Notes under the pieces: generated by a model
Told to the model about the DNA's origin: nothing
The model's input: the letters and a program-made list of their open reading frames with translations, nothing else
The model's database searches: none
In this document: positions 6,050-13,218 of the stretch, in pieces
Layout: each line of letters starts with the position of its first letter
Position numbering within the stretch: position 1 is the stretch's first letter
Assembly (NCBI GenBank): GCA_047975265.1
Contig: JBKEDE010000054.1
Coordinates: 1-18,369 of the forward strand
Origin: UJ101 sp047975265
GTDB lineage: Bacteria > Bacteroidota > Bacteroidia > Flavobacteriales > UJ101
Reading direction: 5' to 3'
Length of the DNA stretch: 18,369 nt
Program-made: the position numbers and the translations under genes

Positions 6050-8353
6050 TTATCTTTCTAATAAATATTCATTAAATAACCGTATAAATTCTTCTTTTTC
6101 TTTTTCTGACACCAACATATAAACGATTCCTGTATAACGTTCAGCAGTCAAAGCGTCCAAAATAAGCTGGTATCTCGCATTCACGGCATTCAAATTAGCG
6201 GTTAAAGAGCTGTTTTGAGCATCTAACAACGTGGTGATGTTTGCTGCTCCTTCTCTATATAAATCCTGTGTTATCTGCAAATATTTTTTAGAGGCTTCTG
6301 CCGCTTTTTCCGATAACAATACATCTCCATACGAATTACCCACATTTTCAATAGTAGATCGTATATTGGTTTCAAATAGTTGTTCTGTATTCGATTTTGT
6401 TAAATACAATTGATCAATGGTTGCTTCGTCTTGCTGAATGGCTACTTTTCTTGCCCAGCCCTGAAATATAGGCAAACTAAGAGTTCCTACTATATTCCAC
6501 GTGGCTCTATAAGGATCATAACCTTGTGCTTTTAATTGTTCGGTTGGAATGTGGTCTAAAAATCGTCCAAAAGTCTGATTTACATTTCCCTGAACATTGG
6601 CTTGAGGCAGATATAAACTTCGTTTGTTCGATCTAAGAGAACGTTCTTGTGCCTGAATGTTCAAATTTATTTTTTCAATGGACGGAATATGTTTAAGAGC
6701 ATAATCTGTTAAAAAATCACTAAATTTGGTAGCTTCAAACTGATTGTTGATATGTTTATTGATTCTGGGGTCTGCAATAAACAACAAACTACTTGACAAG
6801 GTGATGTCTTCTGTAATAAAATCTTCATCTTTTGGTCGATTGAGTAATTGATTTAGATTAAACTTTGCTTGCTTTAAACTGGTTATGGCATCGTTTAAAG
6901 TCATATTGTTTTGAGCCAAAGAAGTTTCAAAACGATAAACGTCTGCAGCACTGGAATGACCAATTTTTTCCTTTGTTTTGGATAAATTTAGATTTCGTTT
7001 GGTAACCGCTACATTTTCTTTTTGAACTTCAAGATTCGATTGAGCTTGCAAATAAGAAAGATATGCTGTACTTACGTTAAGAAATATATCCAGTTTAGAA
7101 GTTTCAAAAGAAACTTCCTTCACATTTTGCAATAATTTCTGAATTGCAATATTGGCGTAAGCAGGTTCTGAGTAAACTATTTGAGAGAGCTGAGCATTAC
7201 CAATCCAAGACAGTTCGTCTTTTAAATTTATTCCTAATTGTAAATTGGCTGAAGTATCATCTATTAAAGTAGCTGAAGTATTGACTGAAAGTTGAGGATA
7301 TAAATTTGATTCTGCCGATCGAACGGCGGCTTTTTGCACATTAATATCTGCTTTGGATATTTTCAGATCCAAATTATTTTCAAAAGCTTCCAATACAACT
7401 CCCTCTAATGAAATCTTCCTTCCTTGCACAGGTGTTCCAACATTGAGAAGTGTTGCCTGAGACAAAACTTCAAAATTAGGATAAACACCAATTTTTTTTG
7501 CCGTTTCTATATTGATTACAAAATCATCTTCAACACCTACAATACACACCGGAAAATCTTTAGGATCCTCTCCTTCCACTATCTTCATTATATTTAAGGC
7601 AATGCGTCTTGTATAGATAGAAATATAGCTGGATGAAGTCAATCCGGCCAAAGCTCCTTTTTCAACATCACGTCTGCCTATCAAAGCAAAGGTTGGTATT
7701 TTCAACCGATTTAATTCTTGAATTAAATAACTTTCTGCTCCCTGCGTTTTATAATAAGGCAATAAATAGACTGCATCAATCTTTGAAGAAAGATTTTGAA
7801 GATTTTGTTTTATGTCAGAAGTTAAAGGAATAATTTCAATTTCAAGATTTGTTTTAATTTCTTTTAAATGATTTTCAACGGCTTTTTCCGTCATGGCATC
7901 TACAAAAATTCCCAATCGTTTAAAATCAACTATTTTTTTAAATGTACGAAGGTCTTTTTCTACGGAAACAGGACTTTCTATAAAGGTAAAATTATGAATT
8001 TCTGAAGATTCTTTTTCTGCACGTTGTAGTGTAATTCCTGCTACACTGGGTTTTGAATAATGGCCTAAAGAATGTAAAGCCGTTGAAGATAAAAACCCGA
8101 CAGAAACCACAACATCGGCATTGCCTTTATAAGATTCATAAATTAAATCGGTTGCTTTTTGAATTGAATTATCCGAGAGTTTAACATTAAAGTTAAGCGT
8201 GTATGTATTTCCCAATAAATCACGCGTCTCTTTCTCTAATTGTTTAAAAAAATACTCAAAACCGCTATCATCGACAATTAAATCAATATTAATTTTTTTT
8301 TGTCCGAATAAAGATATGCTTATCAAACATAAAATATAAATTAAATTTTTCAT
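6050..8353 (-). CDS. ABC_sub_bind-TolC fusion outer-membrane protein
   Basis: This 767-residue protein is much longer than a usual TolC-type channel (about 420-490). After a signal peptide (cleavage near residues 17-18), residues about 20-300 resemble the periplasmic ABC_sub_bind family (PF04392, orphan solute-binding proteins). The segment RRIALNIMKIVEGEDPKDFPV followed by FVINIETAKKIG (278-289) matches that family's typical C-terminal pattern (FxLVINLKTAKxLG). Residues about 312-765 look like a TolC/OEP efflux channel: a repeated alternation of long Asn/Gln/Ala-rich helices and strands, e.g. LDLKISKADINVQKAAVRSA and the second-half counterpart ending LTANLNAVNARYQLILDAL. It is the first gene of the efflux operon. 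I infer that it exports with the adjacent pump and that the extra domain senses or captures a ligand. The fusion is continuous, with no frameshift. Confidence 0.88.
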   Translation of the reverse strand: MKNLIYILCLISISLFGQKKINIDLIVDDSGFEYFFKQLEKETRDLLGNTYTLNFNVKLSDNSIQKATDLIYESYKGNADVVVSVGFLSSTALHSLGHYSKPSVAGITLQRAEKESSEIHNFTFIESPVSVEKDLRTFKKIVDFKRLGIFVDAMTEKAVENHLKEIKTNLEIEIIPLTSDIKQNLQNLSSKIDAVYLLPYYKTQGAESYLIQELNRLKIPTFALIGRRDVEKGALAGLTSSSYISIYTRRIALNIMKIVEGEDPKDFPVCIVGVEDDFVINIETAKKIGVYPNFEVLSQATLLNVGTPVQGRKISLEGVVLEAFENNLDLKISKADINVQKAAVRSAESNLYPQLSVNTSATLIDDTSANLQLGINLKDELSWIGNAQLSQIVYSEPAYANIAIQKLLQNVKEVSFETSKLDIFLNVSTAYLSYLQAQSNLEVQKENVAVTKRNLNLSKTKEKIGHSSAADVYRFETSLAQNNMTLNDAITSLKQAKFNLNQLLNRPKDEDFITEDITLSSSLLFIADPRINKHINNQFEATKFSDFLTDYALKHIPSIEKINLNIQAQERSLRSNKRSLYLPQANVQGNVNQTFGRFLDHIPTEQLKAQGYDPYRATWNIVGTLSLPIFQGWARKVAIQQDEATIDQLYLTKSNTEQLFETNIRSTIENVGNSYGDVLLSEKAAEASKKYLQITQDLYREGAANITTLLDAQNSSLTANLNAVNARYQLILDALTAERYTGIVYMLVSEKEKEEFIRLFNEYLLER

Positions 8354-8372
8354 TGTACATTTTAATTAAAAT

Positions 8373-8380
8373 CAAAACTA
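8373..8380 (-). promoter_or_regulatory. Putative -7 element of efflux operon
   Basis: The minus strand carries TAGTTTTG, a match to TAnnTTTG, 19 nt before the ATG of the TolC-fusion gene. The -33 region is a run of T without a clear TTTG, so the promoter may be weak or activator-dependent. The rest of the 135-nt gap to folD shows no regulator site or terminator that I can recognise. Confidence 0.4.
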
Positions 8381-8488
8381 ATAAAAAAAAACTAATGAAA
8401 AAACTTGTGAGTACCAACGCTTTACTAAAATTTCAAAAAAACCTTAAAACTGACCCATTTGTAAATAAATGATTTTTATTGATCTAAC

Positions 8489-9370
8489 CTAATTTGATGC
8501 AAACCTTTCGTATGCTAACAATGTATTTTTCATTAACATTGTAACTGTCATGGGTCCTACGCCACCCGGAACGGGAGTGATCCACGATGTTTTTTCTGCA
8601 ACTTCTTCAAAATCAACGTCACCAATCAATCGAAAACCACTTTTTTTCGATGAATCTTCAACGCGGGTAATACCAACATCTATAACAATTACACCTTCTT
8701 TTACCATATTTCCTTTCAAAAAATTAGGAACGCCCAAAGCTACAATAATAATATCGGCTTTTTTGGTAAATTCAGACAGATTTTCAGTTGCACTATGCGT
8801 TAAGGTAACGGTGCTGTTTCCCGGATTATGACGCTTTGCCATTAAGATACTTATGGGAGAACCCACAATTTTACTCCGCCCGATCACAACCGTATGTTTT
8901 CCTTTTGTATCGATATTGTTTCGTTCCAGCAACATCATAATTCCATAGGGTGTGGCAGGCAAAAATGTAGGTAAATCCAAAGCCATCCGTCCAAAATTTT
9001 CCGGATGAAACCCATCTACATCTTTTCTGGAATCAATAGCTGCAATTACTTTATCTTGATCAATCTGTTTTGGAAGTGGTAATTGAACAATAAATCCATC
9101 AATTTCAGGATTTTGGTTCAATTCTTCAATTTTTTCCAATAGTTTTTGCTCAGAAGTATCTTTAGGCAACTGAATCAAAGTAGAAGTAAAACCGATTTGC
9201 TCACATGATTTAACTTTATGATTTACATAGGTTTGACTAGCTCCATCATTTCCTACTAAAACAGCTGCCAAATGCGGTGGACGTTTTCCTTTTTCAATAA
9301 TTTTATCAACCGAGTGCTTGATTTCTTCTTTTATCTCTTTTGAAAGTTTTTTACCGTCAAGAAGTTGCAT
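8489..9370 (-). CDS. folD: Bifunctional methylene-THF dehydrogenase/cyclohydrolase
   Basis: FolD performs two cytoplasmic one-carbon steps: NADP-dependent oxidation of 5,10-methylene-tetrahydrofolate, then hydrolysis of methenyl- to 10-formyl-tetrahydrofolate for purine and formyl-Met synthesis. At 293 residues it is full length. Visible signatures are the catalytic YxxxK motif (Tyr48, Lys52), Gln96 in VQLPLP, Asp119 in DVDGFH, the Rossmann segment VVIGRSKIVGSP and the C-terminal PGGVGPMT at 268-275. All residues expected for both activities are present. The start ATG at 9370 gives the family N-terminus MQLLDGKKLS. It appears monocistronic. A good -7 element lies about 33 nt upstream; no clear terminator follows. 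Confidence 0.98.
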   Translation of the reverse strand: MQLLDGKKLSKEIKEEIKHSVDKIIEKGKRPPHLAAVLVGNDGASQTYVNHKVKSCEQIGFTSTLIQLPKDTSEQKLLEKIEELNQNPEIDGFIVQLPLPKQIDQDKVIAAIDSRKDVDGFHPENFGRMALDLPTFLPATPYGIMMLLERNNIDTKGKHTVVIGRSKIVGSPISILMAKRHNPGNSTVTLTHSATENLSEFTKKADIIIVALGVPNFLKGNMVKEGVIVIDVGITRVEDSSKKSGFRLIGDVDFEEVAEKTSWITPVPGGVGPMTVTMLMKNTLLAYERFASN

Positions 9371-9403
9371 AATATTTAAAATAAATTTTAATTAAGTGGT
9401 GAA

Positions 9404-9411
9404 CAAATATA
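9404..9411 (-). promoter_or_regulatory. Putative -7 element of folD
   Basis: TATATTTG on the minus strand matches TAnnTTTG and would start transcription near 9400, giving a leader of about 30 nt. No TTTG box was found at the expected 19-nt spacing. Confidence 0.45.
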
Positions 9412-9685
9412 AGTAAAAATCTTTTTTGTTTATTATTCAGTCTTCACAAAATACTGTGTGATTCTAATCATATTCTTATATAAAATCAGTTCTCATTTTA
9501 TTTATTTTATATTTTTATGGAAAATTTTGAATTATCATAATATTATAACGCTAACTTAAAAAGTGTTAAAATTTAGTTAAACACATGCTAATCACTTTTT
9601 AACGTATAATAAACCCATAATAAGCATCGTTATTATTGTAAGAATCAAAAACCACTATTGTATAATAAATTTTTAAATTATAATT
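9412..9685. other. Intergenic region, folD / lipoprotein
   Basis: This is the larger part of a 315-nt gap between the divergent folD and OB-fold lipoprotein genes. It is very AT-rich and has no ORF worth calling. The only notable structure is the inverted repeat at 9556-9602. For the plus-strand lipoprotein I see only a degenerate -7 candidate, TAAATTTT at 9666-9673, lacking the final G. Confidence 0.4.
9556..9602. repeat. 10-bp inverted repeat upstream of lipoprotein
   Basis: TTAAAAAGTG (9556-9565) and CACTTTTTAA (9593-9602) are perfect inverted copies separated by 27 nt. No T-run follows beyond the arms themselves, so this is not a standard terminator. Two operator half-sites or an RNA leader hairpin are possible. 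It lies 83-130 nt upstream of the lipoprotein ATG. Confidence 0.4.
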
Positions 9686-10654
9686 ATGAAAACACATTTT
9701 TTGAATGCCAAGTTGGCAATTTTATCGTTAGGCTTTGTAAGTGTAATGGCTTGTAGTAGCGATGATAGTAGTAACGGTACAACTTATCAATCTACGGATG
9801 CAGGAGAAGTTGATAACCTAAGTGTAGGAACCAATGTTTCCGTTAAAGGAACTATTGTAAATCATGTTCCGGGAACCGTAGGACAGTTCTATTTAGTAGA
9901 TTCTAAATCGGATACAGTAGTTTGTGATATAACCAATTACGCAAATAAAGTTTCCTATAACAATGAAACCATTACTGTAAACGGAGTTGTAACTGCAATA
10001 AACACAAGAGCTTCTAACTCAATACATTATGTTAAAGCAAACGATGTTCAAGGTCTTTCTTCTGAGAATGCTTTAAATGATGCTGTAACCATTGCAGAGA
10101 TAAAACAAAATGCAAACACTTGGGATAGACAAGACAGACGAGTTAGATTATCAGCAGAAGTTACAGGCAATCCGGTAAGATACGGTGATGATTATCTTGT
10201 AGAAGTGAGCGATGGCAGTGGTCAAACCATTAACCTTGAATTTGATGACGAATGGATCAATTCCATCAAATCCGGAGAAATAATCACTTTTGCCGCTGAA
10301 GTTGATGTTACCAACAATGTTGCCTATTTAGAACTTGAATATCTAATTGGAGAGAATGGTTATAATCCGGACAATAGTTCAGATGTATCAACCGTGGCAG
10401 GTGTTCTATCAAAAGCACAAGCATTAGATGATGCAGAAGTTACAGTTAAACTAACAGGTAGATTTACTAACAGCTACACAAAAGGTAATGACGATGATAT
10501 ATACATGACATTTGAAGACAGCACAGGAAGTATAGAATGTGAAATAGATGATGATTATGCGGCTCCTCAACTTAATACTGAATATACCATTTGGGCAGAA
10601 GTGGATTATGAAAGAAGCGGAACTCAGTTAAATTTAGAATATTATAAACAATAA
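9686..10654 (+). CDS. Lipoprotein with three OB-fold-like domains
   Basis: This is a 322-residue secreted lipoprotein. After a signal peptide the lipobox SVMAC places the lipidated Cys at 23. It is followed by SSDDSS, an acidic stretch resembling Bacteroidetes lipoprotein export signals, so cell-surface exposure is plausible. The mature part appears to be three tandem OB-fold domains at about 44-124, 133-222 and 236-322. Domains 2 and 3 share a strand-turn signature, YLVEVSDGSGQTINLEFDDE (170-189) and YMTFEDSTGSIECEIDDD (273-290), closely resembling YgiW/BOF-type bacterial OB folds. Domain 1 is more diverged (FYLVDSKSDTVVCDI). The protein is acidic. It is monocistronic and ends at a strong terminator. 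Function is unknown; OB folds of this type bind small ligands or cations, and some nuclease-associated lipoproteins carry OB domains, but no catalytic domain is visible. Confidence 0.85.
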   Translation: MKTHFLNAKLAILSLGFVSVMACSSDDSSNGTTYQSTDAGEVDNLSVGTNVSVKGTIVNHVPGTVGQFYLVDSKSDTVVCDITNYANKVSYNNETITVNGVVTAINTRASNSIHYVKANDVQGLSSENALNDAVTIAEIKQNANTWDRQDRRVRLSAEVTGNPVRYGDDYLVEVSDGSGQTINLEFDDEWINSIKSGEIITFAAEVDVTNNVAYLELEYLIGENGYNPDNSSDVSTVAGVLSKAQALDDAEVTVKLTGRFTNSYTKGNDDDIYMTFEDSTGSIECEIDDDYAAPQLNTEYTIWAEVDYERSGTQLNLEYYKQ

Positions 10655-10680
10655 AAGTTTATAAACATAACTTAAAAGTA

Positions 10681-10721
10681 AAAAGAGGTGGTTTCATAAG
10701 AAATCACCTCTTTTGTTTTTA
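10681..10721. terminator. Bidirectional rho-independent terminator
   Basis: AAAAGAGGTGGTTTC pairs with GAAATCACCTCTTTT (15 bp, one G-U) around an ATAA loop. GTTTTT follows on the plus strand, and TTTTTACTTTT on the minus strand. It lies between the convergent OB-fold lipoprotein and aat genes and should terminate both. Confidence 0.92.
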
Positions 10722-10734
10722 CCTGAAAAAATCT

Positions 10735-11370
10735 CTATGTTAAATACGATAAAAACATTTCTCTGGAAATATTTTTGGCTCCTAAACTTTCAAGATAAGG
10801 GGTAAATACTTGACAATCTATCACTTGGTAATTTATTAATTTTTCTTGTACCAATGTAATAAATCCGAATTTTGAAGCATTACTTACTTTTGAAAACATG
10901 CTTTCTCCGCAAAAAATATTCCCTAAATCAACTCCATACAAACCTCCTACCAATTGATTATTTTTCCACACCTCTACACTTTTTGCCCATCCTTCTTTAT
11001 GAAACTGCATATACGCTTTTACCATATCATCTGTAATCCATGTTCCTTCTTGGTTAGCTCTCGGAGCTTTCCGGCAAGCTTTTATCACTTCCTCAAAATT
11101 TTGATTATATGTTATGGTAAATATCTTATCTCGTAAAATTTTACGCATACTTTTCGATACTTTCAATTCTTTGGGATACAGTACAAAACGTGGATTGGGA
11201 GACCACCATAAAATAGGTTCATTTTCATTATACCAAGGGAATATACCTTTTTGGTAAGCGAGTTTTAATCGTTCAACTGAAAGATCTCCTCCTACAGCGA
11301 CAATACCATGCTCTCCTGCCACCTCTATGGGTGGAAATTCTAATTTATCAGATAATACTTTCAGCTTCAT
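10735..11370 (-). CDS. aat: Leucyl/phenylalanyl-tRNA-protein transferase
   Basis: Aat transfers Leu or Phe from aminoacyl-tRNA to proteins with N-terminal Lys or Arg, creating N-degrons for ClpS/ClpAP in the bacterial N-end rule pathway. It is cytoplasmic. The 211-residue length fits the family. Motifs seen are GGDLS (27-31), GIFPWY (42-47), WWSPNPRFV (55-63), GTWIT (109-113), GGLYGV (142-147) and CGESMFS (154-160). Glu156 and Gln187 (IDCQVFTP) correspond to the catalytic residues described in E. coli Aat. The ATG at 11370 lies only 14 nt after the upstream operon's terminator T-tract. It converges with the OB-fold lipoprotein gene. Confidence 0.97.
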   Translation of the reverse strand: MKLKVLSDKLEFPPIEVAGEHGIVAVGGDLSVERLKLAYQKGIFPWYNENEPILWWSPNPRFVLYPKELKVSKSMRKILRDKIFTITYNQNFEEVIKACRKAPRANQEGTWITDDMVKAYMQFHKEGWAKSVEVWKNNQLVGGLYGVDLGNIFCGESMFSKVSNASKFGFITLVQEKLINYQVIDCQVFTPYLESLGAKNISREMFLSYLT

Positions 11371-11377
11371 ACATCAA

Positions 11378-11385
11378 CAAAAATA
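11378..11385 (-). promoter_or_regulatory. Putative -7 element of aat
   Basis: TATTTTTG on the minus strand matches TAnnTTTG and overlaps the end of the T-tract of the preceding terminator. It lies 7 nt before the aat ATG, so any transcript from it would have a leader of only a few nucleotides. No TTTG at -33 is visible. T-rich sequence makes a chance match likely. Confidence 0.3.
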
Positions 11386-11410
11386 AAAAATCCTAATGTT
11401 TTCATTAGGA
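11385..11410 (-). terminator. Terminator of the TPR/barrel operon
   Basis: On the minus strand TCCTAATG/CATTAGGA is a perfect 8-bp stem with an AAAA loop, immediately followed by TTTTTTATTTTTG. It lies 27 nt after the stop of the outer-membrane protein gene and separates that operon from aat. Confidence 0.9.
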
Positions 11411-11437
11411 CCTTTATTTATGATTTTCATTAGATTT

Positions 11438-13198
11438 TTATCTGTTTATAGAAAATTTGTAGGTAATTCCTCCCAAAACTTGAAATCCCTGAACGTTATA
11501 ATTTTTGAATTTTTCATATTCACCAAAGATGTTATTGAGCTTTAAAAATGTTCCCCACCGATTGTTGATATTGTAATTACCTCTTAAATTCATATCCAAA
11601 TAACCGTCTAAAACTCTCTTTCCATTTGCAAGTGCCGTTCCTGTTGAATAATCATACGCTAAATCCTTTCGTTCACCTACATAAAAAATATCGGTTCCTA
11701 CAACCAATTTATTATCTAATAACGTATATTCTGCTGTAAATGTCGAAGTAAGATCCGGATAATTCCATGCTTCATCGACCCCTTCAACGTTATAATTGTA
11801 AAAAGCAATAGCAAGTGTGGTAGTCAATCGGTCAAATCCTACATAATTTAATTCTCCTTTCATTGCCAAGTTTTTGGTATCACCATAAAGTGTTCCAAAA
11901 CTGTTTTCTAACCGATACGTAGGTATTATGGTTTGAGTTTCAATCGGTACATTAGCCATCATCATAAAATCCTCTATACTGGCATATGAAATTTCTCCTT
12001 TGTATTGAAAAACATCTTTAAAAACACCTTTAACTCCTCCATAAATATTATACCGCGTATTGGTTGATCTCAGGCTGATTCCCGGAGTAATCCATGGATT
12101 GGTTTGTACCAAATCGTAGTAAGTATTGTTTTTCATCCCGCCGTTAATTCCTGCATAAATATTAAATTCATCTACAGGACGAATCATCGCTTCTATTTCA
12201 GGATATAGGTAAAAATCGTTTTGATTATTTTCATAATCGCTGTTATAGGTTAAATCAAATCCTAATTTTATATAATTTACATCGTTGGTAATCGTCATGA
12301 CAGGCTCTAATGTTGCCTTAAAAAAACCTGCTTTTGTATTACTACCAAAAGTAGATTCATTAAAATCTGTATTGATGTATTCTAAATTCAAATTGGCATT
12401 CCCTCTAAAATAAATAGAATTTAAAGGCATGGAATGTCTCTTACCATCGTGTGCCAAATCAGTGTCTAAGCGAGCATAAATTTCTTTGGCATTAAAATCT
12501 CCTTTAAAATACCGTATCAATAAATCAGAATTATCAAAAATACGATTTTCATATCCATCTAAACCAAAATTTAAATACGCTGTATGATAATTATTTTGTG
12601 TCTCAATCGTATTATAAATTTGGTCTGCTGAAGAAACTCCCAACACATTGGTTATATCACCAATACCATAATAATTGTAAGAAGACACATCATACCCTAA
12701 CGTTAATTTTGTTGCCAAATCGTCATAATTGGCTTTATAAAACAATTCCAAACTATTTTGTGCCTGATCATCATCAACACGAGCATGATCAATATCTAAA
12801 TCTGTTTTAAAATGATGAGCAAAAACTCCAAAATGTTTGTTTCGATCGTATTCATAATCTATATAAGCATCTAACAATGTAGTCATCGGCAAACCTATTC
12901 CACCTTTTAAATAACTGTTATACAACGTGTAATCATCCTTTACCGGTAGTTTGACCGGATTTATGGACGAGAGTTTATAATCTGATTTTATCGGAATATT
13001 AATCGGTGAGTAATTTACTTCCAATTTATTTTTTTCAACTTCATTATCAAATTCCGGATTTTCATCCAATTTTTCCACATCCTGAACTGCCGGATTATAT
13101 GATTTCTCTACATCAATGGATTCTTGCTCTATTTGAGAAAAAGCTAGAGAAGAACCTGCCAAAATAACCCATATAATTCGTTGTATTTTTTTCATCAT
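11438..13198 (-). CDS. Outer-membrane beta-barrel protein, unknown role
   Basis: This 586-residue exported protein has a signal peptide (cleavage near SLAFS-Q22). The N-terminal region (about 25-90) is rich in Pro, Lys and acidic residues, e.g. VEKSYNPAVQDVEKL and VNYSPINIPIKSDYKL. The remainder shows alternating aromatic/polar strands typical of a transmembrane beta-barrel (e.g. YLKGGIGLPMTTLLDAYIDY, MKGELNYVGFDRL) and ends GGITYKFSINR, like the last strand of TonB-dependent receptors. No plug domain, TonB box or carboxypeptidase-like domain is visible, so I do not call it a TonB-dependent receptor, although databases may do so by barrel similarity. It is second in an operon, 20 nt after the TPR gene, and ends at a strong terminator. 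A conserved partnership with the TPR protein is inferred. Confidence 0.8.
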   Translation of the reverse strand: MMKKIQRIIWVILAGSSLAFSQIEQESIDVEKSYNPAVQDVEKLDENPEFDNEVEKNKLEVNYSPINIPIKSDYKLSSINPVKLPVKDDYTLYNSYLKGGIGLPMTTLLDAYIDYEYDRNKHFGVFAHHFKTDLDIDHARVDDDQAQNSLELFYKANYDDLATKLTLGYDVSSYNYYGIGDITNVLGVSSADQIYNTIETQNNYHTAYLNFGLDGYENRIFDNSDLLIRYFKGDFNAKEIYARLDTDLAHDGKRHSMPLNSIYFRGNANLNLEYINTDFNESTFGSNTKAGFFKATLEPVMTITNDVNYIKLGFDLTYNSDYENNQNDFYLYPEIEAMIRPVDEFNIYAGINGGMKNNTYYDLVQTNPWITPGISLRSTNTRYNIYGGVKGVFKDVFQYKGEISYASIEDFMMMANVPIETQTIIPTYRLENSFGTLYGDTKNLAMKGELNYVGFDRLTTTLAIAFYNYNVEGVDEAWNYPDLTSTFTAEYTLLDNKLVVGTDIFYVGERKDLAYDYSTGTALANGKRVLDGYLDMNLRGNYNINNRWGTFLKLNNIFGEYEKFKNYNVQGFQVLGGITYKFSINR

Positions 13199-13218
13199 TT
13201 ACATTTTTTTCAAAGATA

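Noticed and set aside
11438..13198. TonB-dependent receptor
   Set aside because: The length is short and no plug domain or TonB box is visible. Only the C-terminal barrel strand is similar.
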